DNA of 51,074 nt from Myxococcales bacterium (GTDB taxonomy: Bacteria > Myxococcota_A > Polyangia > Polyangiales > JAFGIB01): NCBI GenBank assembly GCA_029880325.1, contig JAOUOP010000057.1:1-51074 (forward strand), written 5' to 3'. The notes under the pieces were generated by a model. It ran no database searches, was not told the DNA's origin, and saw only the letters and a list, made by a program, of their open reading frames with translations. Positions 17,607 to 25,780 of the stretch are shown piece by piece; positions within the stretch are counted from its first letter, which is position 1, and every line of letters starts with the position of its first letter. The position numbers and the translations under genes are program-made.

Positions 17607-18086
17607 ATGGCAGAAGGACTCAACAAAGTATTGCTCATCGGCAACCTCGGGCAGGAACCCGAGATGCGCTACACGCAGAGCAGCACGGCGGTTTTGAACC
17701 TGCGCGTCGCGACCAACGAGCGCTTCAAGGATCAATCCGGCGAGTGGAAAGATCGCACCGAGTGGCACCAGGTCATCGTCTGGGGCCGCCGCGGCGAGGC
17801 CCTCGGCAAGATCCTCCACAAGGGTAGCCACCTCTATATCGAGGGCTCGCTACGGACCCGCTCCTGGGAAGACAAGTCCGGCAACAAGCGCTACACGACC
17901 GAGGTGGTCGCCAACAACGTGCTGCTGCTCGGCGGTCGCGGCGGCGGCGGCGGCGGCGGCTTCGACGACGGTCCCCCGCCCCCCAGTGACGACTTCGCCC
18001 CCTCCGGCGGCCGTGGCGGCGGCGGTGGTGGTGGCAGCGGTGGCGGCGGTGGCGGCGGCTTCGAGGACGACGACATCCCGTTCTGA
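17607..18086 (+). CDS. ssb: Single-stranded DNA-binding protein
   Basis: SSB coats single-stranded DNA in replication, repair and recombination and recruits partners through its acidic tip. The OB-fold occupies residues 1-110 (MAEGLNKVLLIGNLGQEPEM, then WHQVIVWGRRGEALGKILHK and GSHLYIEGSLRTRSWEDKSG). The tail is a Gly-rich linker with several runs of five to seven glycines, ending in the classic DDDIPF tip. ATG 17607 is chosen because the OB-fold starts there; the frame is open to 17559 but without similarity. Length is 159 residues. It is convergent with the diiron protein gene. Confidence 0.96.
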   Translation: MAEGLNKVLLIGNLGQEPEMRYTQSSTAVLNLRVATNERFKDQSGEWKDRTEWHQVIVWGRRGEALGKILHKGSHLYIEGSLRTRSWEDKSGNKRYTTEVVANNVLLLGGRGGGGGGGFDDGPPPPSDDFAPSGGRGGGGGGGSGGGGGGGFEDDDIPF

Positions 18087-18098
18087 GCCAACCCGGAT

Positions 18099-18145
18099 GC
18101 GCGCCGGGGCTGCTTCAGTTTCCTTTACGGAGCAACCCGGCGCGC
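18099..18145. terminator. Inverted repeat between ssb and the diiron gene
   Basis: GCGCGCCGGG (18099-18108) and CCCGGCGCGC (18136-18145) are perfect 10-bp arms, with an extra TGCT/AGCA pairing inside. They lie after the ssb stop and overlap the last codons of the convergent diiron gene. No strong T-tract follows, so a terminator role for either gene is only plausible. Confidence 0.4.
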
Positions 18146-19174
18146 GTCGAAGTCTTCAGCGACGCGGTTGTCCTGCTCGAGCAGGGCGGCGGCGTCGATG
18201 TCGGCGAAGTCCATCACGCCCATGTCGACGAAAGCCGCCTGCACGCGCTTTCCCCACAGCCCGATATCGCGCAGGGTGGGCACGATGCGGCTGAACAGAC
18301 GGCTGCGGAACTGCTTGATCGACACCGACTGTTCCACGTAGTCGACGCACTCTTGCACCGGCAGCCCCACCGCCTCCCAGACCTCCCGCCCCTTGAAGCG
18401 GTCGCGCATCAGGTAGCAGGCATCGACAGCGAATTCCTCGCGCTCGTCGCGTTCGGCATCGCTCAACTGAGGGTAGTAGTCGCGTAGGGCCAGCCGGCCA
18501 AAGGCCACGTGGCGCGCCTCGTCCTGCATCACATAGGCGGTAACGGCGGCGGCGAGTTGGTTTTGCGCCTGGTCGCGTAGGCGCTGAAACGACGCCAGCG
18601 CCAGCCCCTCGACCAGCACCTGCATGCCCAGGTAGGTGAAATCCCAGCGCGAGTCGCTGATGATGTTGTCGAGCAGCGACTGCAGCGGCGGCGTGATCGG
18701 ATAGGCCAGCTCGTATTTGTCGTGCAAGAGCCGCGAAAACGCCTCCACGTGGCGTGCCTCGTCGATGACCTGTGTCGCGGCGTAGAACTTGGCGTCCATC
18801 TGGGGCACCTGCTGCACGATCTTGGCCGTGCACACCAGCGCCCCTTGCTCGCCGTGCAGGAACTGCGACATCTGCCATGACTGCATGTGGCGGCGCAGGT
18901 TGGCTTTTTCCTTGTCTGTCATGCGCTCGAACATCGGCGAGCCGTAGATCGAGATGGCCTGGTCGGGCAGCCCCGCGGGATTTTCCGGGTCCAGATCCTG
19001 GGACCAGTCGATGCGAGTGGCCGCGTCCCATTGTTGGCGCTTGCCCTTGTCGTAGAGCTTGAGCAGCTGATCGCGCCCGTCGTCGTATTCCCAACGCAGG
19101 ATGGTTTGCATCTCGGCGTTGACCTTCCACTCGGTCTGCTCGACGGGCAGCGCGTAACGCAATTCGGTGCTCAT
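18125..19174 (-). CDS. Ferritin-like diiron protein (oxygenase/RNR R2-like)
   Basis: A 349-residue soluble protein with the two-iron four-helix-bundle pattern. Glu in FLHGEQGAL and an ExxH in VIDEARHVEAF come first; then Glu in VLVEGLALASF and a second ExxH in MQDEARHVAFG. These supply the usual E, ExxH, E, ExxH ligands of diiron oxygenases and RNR-R2-like proteins. The substrate is unknown. The start is fixed by GGAGGAAGT directly before ATG 19174 (MSTELRYALPVEQTEWKVNA). It is divergent from an APH-type kinase gene, a pairing that suggests a shared small-molecule pathway (inference). Confidence 0.88.
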   Translation of the reverse strand: MSTELRYALPVEQTEWKVNAEMQTILRWEYDDGRDQLLKLYDKGKRQQWDAATRIDWSQDLDPENPAGLPDQAISIYGSPMFERMTDKEKANLRRHMQSWQMSQFLHGEQGALVCTAKIVQQVPQMDAKFYAATQVIDEARHVEAFSRLLHDKYELAYPITPPLQSLLDNIISDSRWDFTYLGMQVLVEGLALASFQRLRDQAQNQLAAAVTAYVMQDEARHVAFGRLALRDYYPQLSDAERDEREEFAVDACYLMRDRFKGREVWEAVGLPVQECVDYVEQSVSIKQFRSRLFSRIVPTLRDIGLWGKRVQAAFVDMGVMDFADIDAAALLEQDNRVAEDFDARRVAP

Positions 19175-19398
19175 ACTTCCTCCTCAAGGGCGCCGCTGGC
19201 TGGCCGGCTCGCTCCCCCATCGACGACCTGCGATGCGGGCTGGGGGTACGGCGAGAGGCCCGCGACGGCGACTGGCTGCAGGTTAGCACGGGGAAAAATA
19301 CCACGGTAGCGTCGACGGGCGCGGCTCGGACACGTGTAGCAGTCGACTTTCGGCCTGTGGTACAGGTAGGGTCACGATTCAACGCAAGGAGGGCGGAC

Positions 19399-20493
19399 GT
19401 GGAGCTTCCAAAGGAACTCGATCAGATCGACGCGAAGTGGCTGACGGCCGCACTGCACGCGGCCGGCACGCTCACGCAGGGCAGCGTCAAATCGCTGCAG
19501 GCCGAGCCCATCGCCATCGGTGTGGGCCTGATGGGACGGTTGGCGCGTCTGACGGTCGACTACGAAGGCGCCGACGCCGACGCTCCCCGCTCCATCATCT
19601 TCAAATACCCCATCGACCTACCCCAAAACCGCCAGGTCGCCGACGCCTACCGCTTCTACAAGCGCGAGTGCGACTTTTACCGACACCTGGCACCGCAGTC
19701 GCCGCTGCGCACGCCCAAGGTCTACTTCAACCAATGCGACGAAGACCTACAATTCGTACTGCTTCTCGAAGACCTGGCCTCGGCGCGCGCCGGTGATCAG
19801 GTGGCGGGCAATAGCGCCGACGACGCCCAACGCGCCATCGCCGAGCTGGCCAAGCACCACGCGCACTTCTGGGGCAAGACCGGCGACTACGACTACCTCA
19901 TCGACATTGACGACCCCATCGTCTGCGCCGTGCTCGAGCAGAGTTACGGCCCGGCCCTGCCGGCCACGCTCGAAGCCTACAGCGACATGTTCAGCCCCGA
20001 GCTCGCCGAGACCGCCAAGGGCCTGGCCACGCGCACCACCCGCGCCATGCAGAAGACGCGCCTGGAGCGACCACTGACCTTGGCCCATGGTGACTTCCGC
20101 GCCGACAACCTCTTCTACGAAGGTCTTCCTGGCGGCGGTGACCTGGCCGTGATCGACTGGCAGATCTGCACTCGCAGTTATGGACCCTTCGACGTCGCCT
20201 ACCACCTCACCCAGAGCGTCAGCCCCGACACCCGCCGCCGGATCGAACGCCCCATTCTCGAAAACTACCACCGCACCCTTGTCGAGCACGGCATCGAGGA
20301 TCTGAGCTTCGAGCAGCTATGGGAGTACTACCGCATGGACGCGCTCTTCGCCCTGGTCTACCCGGTCACCGTCTGCGGCGCCCTGGACCTGAGCGATCCC
20401 CGCGCCAAGGCCCTGGGGCATGTCTTCCTGGAACGCTCTCTGAGCGCGATCGCGGACCTGAACGCTGGAGAGAAGCTCAGCGAGTGGGACTGA
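19399..20493 (+). CDS. APH-type phosphotransferase (ecdysteroid-kinase-like)
   Basis: A 364-residue kinase-fold phosphotransferase. Signatures are FKYPIDLPQNRQVADAYRFY (nucleotide-binding lobe), VLLLEDLASAR (hinge), LAHGDFRADNLFY (Brenner-type catalytic loop with the catalytic Asp) and LAVIDWQICTRSYGPFDVAY (metal-binding IDWQ). These match the ecdysteroid-kinase-like/DUF1679 branch rather than true aminoglycoside kinases. Start GTG 19399 is supported by AAGGAGG five bases upstream; an ATG-less extension to 19357 is less likely. A similar protein is encoded at 29812-30948. It is divergent from the diiron gene; the acceptor is unknown. Confidence 0.88.
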   Translation: MELPKELDQIDAKWLTAALHAAGTLTQGSVKSLQAEPIAIGVGLMGRLARLTVDYEGADADAPRSIIFKYPIDLPQNRQVADAYRFYKRECDFYRHLAPQSPLRTPKVYFNQCDEDLQFVLLLEDLASARAGDQVAGNSADDAQRAIAELAKHHAHFWGKTGDYDYLIDIDDPIVCAVLEQSYGPALPATLEAYSDMFSPELAETAKGLATRTTRAMQKTRLERPLTLAHGDFRADNLFYEGLPGGGDLAVIDWQICTRSYGPFDVAYHLTQSVSPDTRRRIERPILENYHRTLVEHGIEDLSFEQLWEYYRMDALFALVYPVTVCGALDLSDPRAKALGHVFLERSLSAIADLNAGEKLSEWD

Positions 20494-20526
20494 GCCGCGC
20501 CCTCGGCCCCACGTCGATCCTCCTGC

Positions 20527-20541
20527 TTCCCGAATCGGGAA
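20527..20541. promoter_or_regulatory. Short palindrome upstream of SRPBCC-regulator pair
   Basis: TTCCCG-AAT-CGGGAA, a perfect 6-bp inverted repeat with 3-nt spacer, lies about 47 bp before the SRPBCC start. Its size suits a dimeric repressor operator. The XRE protein encoded next is a natural candidate to bind it (inference). Confidence 0.35.
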
Positions 20542-20587
20542 TGGGTGCGGGCCCTGTCCCCGCCTAGACTGGTTGCAGGAGGTTTAC

Positions 20588-21082
20588 ATGAAGTTCGTGA
20601 ACGAAATCGAGGCGCAGGCACCCGCGGCGGCCGCGTGGCAGCTGCTCGGAGAGCGCTTCGGAGACATCGCCAGTTGGTCCAGCGGCATCGACGCGTCGCA
20701 GCTCGATGGCGAGCTTGGCGTGGGCGCGACCCGCGAGTGCCGAAGTTCAGAATCCTTCGGCCCCTTCCCGCCCAGCGTCGTTCGCGAAAAGCTCACCCTC
20801 TTCGACCGCGAACGCATGGAGCTGCAATACGAGGTCGAGGCGGGTCTGCCGCCCTTTCTCCAACGTGCGTCGAACCACTGGCGGGTCGAGCCAAGGGGCA
20901 CAGGAGGGTGTCGCATCGTCAGCGAAGCCGAACTCACGTTCCGATGGTGGGCCCTGCCACTGCAGCTTCTGCTTCCGGTCATCATGAGGTCGGAGCTGCG
21001 GGCATTCTCCGCTGAACTCAAGCGAGCGGTGGAAGGCGAAGCAGCCTGCCCGACATCGACCACCGCGGAGATCGGCGCCTGA
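20588..21082 (+). CDS. SRPBCC (START/polyketide cyclase-like) family protein
   Basis: A 164-residue helix-grip protein that binds hydrophobic ligands. The start MKFVNEIEAQAPAAAAWQLL, the GDIASWSSGID segment and REKLTLFDRERMELQYEVEA fit the SRPBCC family, and the C-terminal long helix is seen in SELRAFSAELKRAVEG. ATG 20588 is chosen because GCAGGAGG ends eight bases upstream. It is followed after 1 bp by an XRE regulator, so they form a pair; the ligand and pathway are unknown. Confidence 0.82.
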   Translation: MKFVNEIEAQAPAAAAWQLLGERFGDIASWSSGIDASQLDGELGVGATRECRSSESFGPFPPSVVREKLTLFDRERMELQYEVEAGLPPFLQRASNHWRVEPRGTGGCRIVSEAELTFRWWALPLQLLLPVIMRSELRAFSAELKRAVEGEAACPTSTTAEIGA

Positions 21083-21083
21083 C

Positions 21084-21854
21084 GTGCAAGCCCTGAGTCC
21101 ATTCGGCGAAAAGCTACGCGCCTGGCGCAAACGGCGCGGCCTGTCCCAGCTCGACCTCTCCGTCGAAGCGGGCACAACTCCCAGATACATCTCCTTCGTC
21201 GAGACCGGACGCTCGCGCCCCGGCCGCGACCTGGTGCTGCGTCTGGCCGAGGCCCTGCAGCTTTCCTTGCAGGACCGCAACGCGCTGCTGATGGCGGCTG
21301 GCTTTCCGGTGGTCTACACGGAGCACACGCTCGATCACGAGGCCCTGGCACCCGTGCGCGCCATCATCGAACGGGTGCTCGACAAGCACGATCCCTATCC
21401 CGCCTTCGCGTTTGCCCCCGGCCTGCGCCTGCTGAGGGCGAACACCACGGCCGAACGTCTCTTTCCCGGCATGACCCAGCTCGAGCCCACCCAGCTCGTC
21501 GCCGCGTGGTGTTCACCGACGCCCGGGGTGCCCGAAGAGCAGGGCCGGCGCGATGCCTATCAGGTGGTGGAAATGCTTCGCCATGAACTCGCCCACCATC
21601 CGCACCCCGACATCCCCGCCCTCTTGGCGCAAGCCGAGAGCATGGCCAGGGAACTCGGGCCGCGACCGGAACCCAGCGTCGAGGATGAGGAGGTCGTGAT
21701 CTGCTCCAAGCTCGTCATCGACGACCGAGAAGTGCGTATGCTCGGCACCGTACTGCGCTTCGACAAGCCGACGGACATCACGGTGGCCAACCTGCGCGTG
21801 GAGCTGCTGTTCCCGGCCGACGACGAAAGCGAGCGCTTCTTCCGCGATCCCTAA
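21084..21854 (+). CDS. XRE-family regulator with MmyB-like ligand domain
   Basis: A 256-residue transcriptional regulator. Residues about 7-65 form the XRE helix-turn-helix (LRAWRKRRGLSQLDLSVEAG, then YISFVETGRSRPGRDLVLRL). The rest is a PAS-like MmyB C-terminal domain with YPAFAFAPGLRLLRANTTAE and the end MLGTVLRFDKPTDITVANLR followed by VELLFPADDES. Such regulators usually sense a small ligand and act on adjacent genes. It begins with GTG 21084, one base after the SRPBCC stop, indicating translational coupling. It is convergent with the CPBP protease gene, 4 bp between stops. Confidence 0.9.
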   Translation: MQALSPFGEKLRAWRKRRGLSQLDLSVEAGTTPRYISFVETGRSRPGRDLVLRLAEALQLSLQDRNALLMAAGFPVVYTEHTLDHEALAPVRAIIERVLDKHDPYPAFAFAPGLRLLRANTTAERLFPGMTQLEPTQLVAAWCSPTPGVPEEQGRRDAYQVVEMLRHELAHHPHPDIPALLAQAESMARELGPRPEPSVEDEEVVICSKLVIDDREVRMLGTVLRFDKPTDITVANLRVELLFPADDESERFFRDP

Positions 21855-21858
21855 CCCG

Positions 21859-22431
21859 TCAGGCCGGTGGCTCGAATGGGCGTGGCAGGTCGCGAATGTA
21901 GACCAGGATCAGGAAGTCGTAGAGGGCGTGGGTCAGCATCGGCGCGAGCAGGGCGCCGCTCCAGAGCCACAGGGCGCCCAAATGGAGGCCGACCAGCGTT
22001 GCGAAGAGGGCGTAGCCCAGGGTCACCGCATGGAGCAGACCGAAGACGAGGCTCGCCCCGACCAGGGCGGCCGACGCCCCGAGCTGCGCGTGGAGCCAGG
22101 ACTGCAGCAAGCCGCGAAAAAGGGCCTCCTCAGCCAGGCCGGCGAGAAGGGCGACAGTAGCCAGCGAGGGTAGCGAGGCCCCTTGGATCCACACATTCAG
22201 CTGAATCTCGACGAAGTGCCACAGCTCGCGACACAGGCGAATGCGCGACCCTTGGATCCAGTGCGCCAACAGCAGCAGCGGCAGGGTGGCGGCGACGCCG
22301 ACGATCGCCGCGAGGCTCCGCCTGGAAGGCTCACCCAGGAGATCGCGGGCGCTAAAGTCGCCGAGCAGCAGCGACAGGGCCAGCAGCACGGCCTCCGCGA
22401 GTACGATCCACCGAAGCGTGGGGTCGGCCAT
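21859..22431 (-). CDS. CPBP-family intramembrane metalloprotease
   Basis: A 190-residue CAAX-prenyl-protease-like (CPBP) membrane protein. It shows the EExxxR motif in LAEEALFRGLLQSWL, the second motif FGLLHAVTLGYAL and the final HALYDFLILV. Around six hydrophobic segments span the protein. ATG 22431 (MADPTLRWIVLAEAVLLALS) begins right at the first membrane helix; the frame is open further upstream but lies over minC. The bacterial role varies; the substrate is unknown. It is divergent from minC with 108 bp between. Confidence 0.88.
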   Translation of the reverse strand: MADPTLRWIVLAEAVLLALSLLLGDFSARDLLGEPSRRSLAAIVGVAATLPLLLLAHWIQGSRIRLCRELWHFVEIQLNVWIQGASLPSLATVALLAGLAEEALFRGLLQSWLHAQLGASAALVGASLVFGLLHAVTLGYALFATLVGLHLGALWLWSGALLAPMLTHALYDFLILVYIRDLPRPFEPPA

Positions 22432-22539
22432 CGCTGCACTGTAGGCGGTGTGCGCACGAACGAAAACGGGTCGACGCCCGACGGTGTACGACGCCACGTT
22501 TCGCTTGGCCTGCCGAGGCGACCAGGGCAGGATGGCCGC

Positions 22540-23337
22540 GTGACTTCCAGCGGCAACAGACGTGCGATCGGGCTCGAAGGGATGGTGTGCACCCTGACGG
22601 TCCTGAAGGTGTGCAGCGACGACTTGGGCGTGGTCGAACGGGAGCTGCGAGCGAAGGTCGAGCAGCTGCCGAACTTCTTTCAAGACGGCCCCGTGATCAT
22701 CGATCTGGCCGCCGTGGAGGGCAGCATCGACGATCCAGACGCGCCGCCCCTGTGCCCACTGGCACTGTCGGACCTGGTGCAGGTGCTGCGCAGGCTCGCG
22801 CTGGCGCCCATCGGTGTGCGCAATCCCCGTGAGGGACGCATGGCGGAGCTGCAGGCCCTGGGGCTTGCGCCGATGTGGGCCAGCGCGCCGCGGGTGGCCG
22901 CTGCGCGACGCGAGGCGCCGTCCGAGGACGTGGCACTCGATGCCGCCGCCGAAGAGCAGGTGGCGCAGGCTCCGCAAGACGCACCCTCCCCCGCCCCGGT
23001 CGCAACGCCGCGCCCGGCACTGACACTTCGCAACCCGCTGCGCGGCGGCCAAGTCGCCTATGCCGAAGGCACCGACGCCATCGCCCTGGCGGCCGTCAAC
23101 AGCGGCGGTGAGTTGATCGCCGACGGCAATGTGCACGTCTATGGGCCCCTGCGCGGGCGCGCCGTCGCCGGGGTGCACGGCGATGAGCAGGCGCGCATCT
23201 TCTGCCAGAGCCTGGAGGCCGAGCTGGTCTCCATCGCCGGCATCTATCTCGGCGCCGACGATCTGCCGGAATCCCACCGCGGAAAGCCCGCCAAGATCCG
23301 CCTACAGGATGAGCGGCTGGTGGTGGAAGATCTGTAG
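22540..23337 (+). CDS. minC: Septum site-determining protein MinC
   Basis: MinC inhibits FtsZ polymerisation away from mid-cell and is positioned by MinD. The 265-residue protein has an N-terminal MinC_N domain (RAIGLEGMVCTLTVLKVCSD, then LRAKVEQLPNFFQDGPVIID). A Pro/Ala-rich linker and a C-terminal beta-helix follow (LRNPLRGGQVAYAEGTDAIA, then GGELIADGNVHVYGPLRGRA and GDEQARIFCQSLEAELVSIA). I chose GTG 22540 because AGGA lies 7 bp upstream and the N-domain's first strand (RAIGLEG) would be lost from the inner ATG. It is the first gene of minCDE; the gap to minD is 170 bp. Confidence 0.92.
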   Translation: MTSSGNRRAIGLEGMVCTLTVLKVCSDDLGVVERELRAKVEQLPNFFQDGPVIIDLAAVEGSIDDPDAPPLCPLALSDLVQVLRRLALAPIGVRNPREGRMAELQALGLAPMWASAPRVAAARREAPSEDVALDAAAEEQVAQAPQDAPSPAPVATPRPALTLRNPLRGGQVAYAEGTDAIALAAVNSGGELIADGNVHVYGPLRGRAVAGVHGDEQARIFCQSLEAELVSIAGIYLGADDLPESHRGKPAKIRLQDERLVVEDL

Positions 23338-23507
23338 CGAAGCGGCCCACGCACACCTACATCAAGGCACATTGGACCACGTCCAAGTGCTGAAATTCAT
23401 TGCCGAAAACTTGGTGCTGGCGGCCGGCCTGGGCATTCATCGGGTCTTGCAGCCGCAACACGGGCGGGCGTGCCCGGGCCGCAGCATCCACAGGCAAGGA
23501 GACAGTG

Positions 23508-24344
23508 ATGGCAAAGGTGATCGTGGTGACCTCGGGCAAGGGAGGCGTCGGCAAGACGACCAGCAGCGCGTCGGTCGCGGCAGGCTTGGCCATGCAGGGC
23601 TACAAGACGGTCGCCATCGACTTCGACGTGGGCCTGCGCAACCTGGACCTGGTGATGGGCTGCGAGCGCCGGGTCGTCTACGACCTGGTCAACGTGGTCA
23701 AGGGCGAAGCCACGCTGCGCCAGGCGCTGATCGGGGACAAGCGCCAGGAAAAGCTCCACGTGCTGCCGGCCTCGCAGACCCGCGACAAGGACGCGCTCGA
23801 CTTCGAGGGCGTGGGCCGCGTGATGCAAGAGCTTGTCGACATGGGCTTCGACTACATCATCTGCGACTCGCCCGCCGGCATCGAGAAGGGCGCCCAGCTG
23901 GCCATGTACTACGCCGATGAGGCGATCATCGTGACCAACCCCGAGGTAAGCAGCGTGCGCGACTCCGACCGCATCGTGGGTTTGCTCGACGCCAAGACCA
24001 GGCGCGCCAAGGAAGGCCTCGACCCCATCAAGTGTCACCTTCTGGTCAGCCGCTACAACCCCCAGCGGGCCGAGCGCGGCGAGATGCTCTCCATCGACGA
24101 CATCCTCGAGCTGCTCGGCATCGAGCTGCTGGGCGCCATCCCCGAGTCCCAGAGCGTGCTCAACGCCTCCAACCAGGGCATCCCCGTGGTCCTGGAACAA
24201 GAGAGCGACGCCGGCGCCGCCTACATGGACGCGGTCAAACGCTTCCTGGGCGAGGAGCAGCCCCACCGCTTCCTGGAAGTCGAGAAGAAGGGTTTCTTCT
24301 CGCGCCTCTTCTCACCCACCCCCCGCAACGCCTACGCCGGTTGA
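23508..24344 (+). CDS. minD: Septum site-determining ATPase MinD
   Basis: MinD is the membrane-cycling ATPase that recruits MinC and responds to MinE. The 278-residue product has the deviant Walker A SGKGGVGKTTSSASVAA, VAIDFDVGLRNLDLVMGCER, the Walker B YIICDSPAGIEKGAQLAMYY and the C-terminal membrane-targeting helix KKGFFSRLF. Start ATG 23508 is preceded by AAGGAG with 6 bp spacing. minE begins 6 bp after its stop. Confidence 0.97.
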   Translation: MAKVIVVTSGKGGVGKTTSSASVAAGLAMQGYKTVAIDFDVGLRNLDLVMGCERRVVYDLVNVVKGEATLRQALIGDKRQEKLHVLPASQTRDKDALDFEGVGRVMQELVDMGFDYIICDSPAGIEKGAQLAMYYADEAIIVTNPEVSSVRDSDRIVGLLDAKTRRAKEGLDPIKCHLLVSRYNPQRAERGEMLSIDDILELLGIELLGAIPESQSVLNASNQGIPVVLEQESDAGAAYMDAVKRFLGEEQPHRFLEVEKKGFFSRLFSPTPRNAYAG

Positions 24345-24350
24345 ACCACC

Positions 24351-24659
24351 ATGGCCTGGTACGAAATCTTCAAACGTGAGCAGCCGACGACGGCATCGGT
24401 CGCCAAGGACCGGCTGCAGATCATCATCGCACGCGAGCGCCGCACCCTCGGCCGAGACGCCGACGGCGAAGGCCGCATCGCGAAACTCCAGCAGGAGCTG
24501 CTCGCCGTGATCAGCAAGTACGAAGGCGTCGACCTGGACCAGGTCAGCGTCAAGGTCGACAAGTGCGGCAACGGCGAAGTGCTGGAGCTGAATATCCTGC
24601 TGCCCGAGGACGAGCTGCCCGATAGCGATAGGCTGCGCACGCGGGCGGCGTTTGCGTAG
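24351..24659 (+). CDS. minE: Cell division topological specificity factor MinE
   Basis: MinE stimulates the MinD ATPase and gives the Min system its positional pattern. The 102-residue protein starts MAWYEIFKREQPTTASVAKD and has the anti-MinCD helix RLQIIIARERRTLGRD. The dimerisation domain follows (LQQELLAVISKYEGVDLDQV, then EVLELNILLPED). All parts of a standard MinE are present, so the cluster appears to be an oscillating MinCDE type rather than MinCD/DivIVA. Confidence 0.95.
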   Translation: MAWYEIFKREQPTTASVAKDRLQIIIARERRTLGRDADGEGRIAKLQQELLAVISKYEGVDLDQVSVKVDKCGNGEVLELNILLPEDELPDSDRLRTRAAFA

Positions 24660-24690
24660 CGCGCGTTGAGCTGCAGTGACAGCGACGGCG

Positions 24691-24735
24691 ACGGCCGGCT
24701 CTGACGTAGGCGTCAGGCCGGCCGTTGGCTTTTTG
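24691..24735 (+). terminator. Rho-independent terminator after minE
   Basis: ACGGCCGGC (24691-24699) pairs with GCCGGCCGT (24717-24725). Inside it CTGACG pairs with CGTCAG around a TAGG loop, with one bulged T, making a 15-bp stem. TGGCTTTTT follows directly. It separates minCDE from the convergent lipoprotein gene. Confidence 0.85.
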
Positions 24736-24741
24736 GGCGCA

Positions 24742-25695
24742 TCAGTTCGCGGGCCACTCGGCGCGCAGGGGGGTGTAGCTCGAGAGTTCGGAGGGGATGT
24801 CGGCGCCGCCGGTGCCGTCTTCACCGGCGATGGCGTCCCAGTCGGGGAAGACGTTGACTGACAGGAAGCCGCGGGTTTGAGGCTCGGCGAAGATGAAGTC
24901 GGCGTAGAGCACGCCCACGTAGGGCTCGGGCACGTGCGGGAAGATTCGCAGGCTGCCGGTCACGTCGGCCAGGTCGAAGTTCACGGTGCCGCCGGGCGGA
25001 TCATGGTTGACCAGCCCTTCAGGCCCCAGGAGCAACAGCGCGATGCTGTCGGTACCGACAACGTCCGGATCGTCCAGCGATTGTGCCGAAAGCGCACCGT
25101 CGAGCGTCTCGAGGGTGACGTCGGCGCCCACGAAGAGCAGCGAGTAGCAGTCCGCCTGCTGAACCTCGATGATCTCACCGCTGCCCTCGTCACCACGGCA
25201 GGTGGTGCCGTCACACAGATCCGGATCCGGATATTCGTGCACGTAGGAGCGGACCGTGATGCTCGCTCGCACTTCGGTCTCGGGCTCATAGCCCTCAGCC
25301 GGCTCCCCTGCCTCGGTCGCCTGTGGCAACCAGCGCAGCGTCGCCTCGATGGGACGCTCGGCGCGCTCGCGAACACTCGTCACGTCGAAGCCGAGCGCGT
25401 TGGCCTCCGCTTCGGAGACCAGGTCGCGTTTGGTGAACAACGAGCAGATGCTCGGAGTGCCTCCGATGTCACTGGTCTCACCGCCCGGGGCGCAACCGGG
25501 GCACGGGCTGCCTGATTCGTCGACAACACCACCACCGCCTCCACCGCGAGCGCCGCCCACGGCAGCCTGGCCGCCCGGATCGGCCTCTTCCACGGGCGAG
25601 CCTTCTCCCCCACCGCAACCGGCCACCAACAAAGCCATCACCGCCCCCAGGAGCGCTGGGCACAGAACCGAGTGTCGAGTCGTACGCATCTCCAT
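24742..25695 (-). CDS. Lipoprotein of unknown function
   Basis: A 317-residue putative lipoprotein, not recognised. The signal peptide ends at the lipobox LLVAGC, followed by Gly-rich sequence with GGARGGGGGG. The rest is acidic with beta-strand character and a few cysteines (SPCPGCAPGG, DLCDGTTCRGDE) that could form disulphides. ATG 25695 gives MEMRTTRHSVLCPALLGAVM; an ATG two codons later is equally possible. It is divergent from the DUF4423 regulator gene and ends against the minE terminator. Confidence 0.75.
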   Translation of the reverse strand: MEMRTTRHSVLCPALLGAVMALLVAGCGGGEGSPVEEADPGGQAAVGGARGGGGGGVVDESGSPCPGCAPGGETSDIGGTPSICSLFTKRDLVSEAEANALGFDVTSVRERAERPIEATLRWLPQATEAGEPAEGYEPETEVRASITVRSYVHEYPDPDLCDGTTCRGDEGSGEIIEVQQADCYSLLFVGADVTLETLDGALSAQSLDDPDVVGTDSIALLLLGPEGLVNHDPPGGTVNFDLADVTGSLRIFPHVPEPYVGVLYADFIFAEPQTRGFLSVNVFPDWDAIAGEDGTGGADIPSELSSYTPLRAEWPAN

Positions 25696-25780
25696 GCCCT
25701 CGGAATGTCACGGCGAGGCGGACCGAGCAACGCACGAAACGCCCGTGGCATCCCACGATAGCCACCCATGCGTGCTATTT

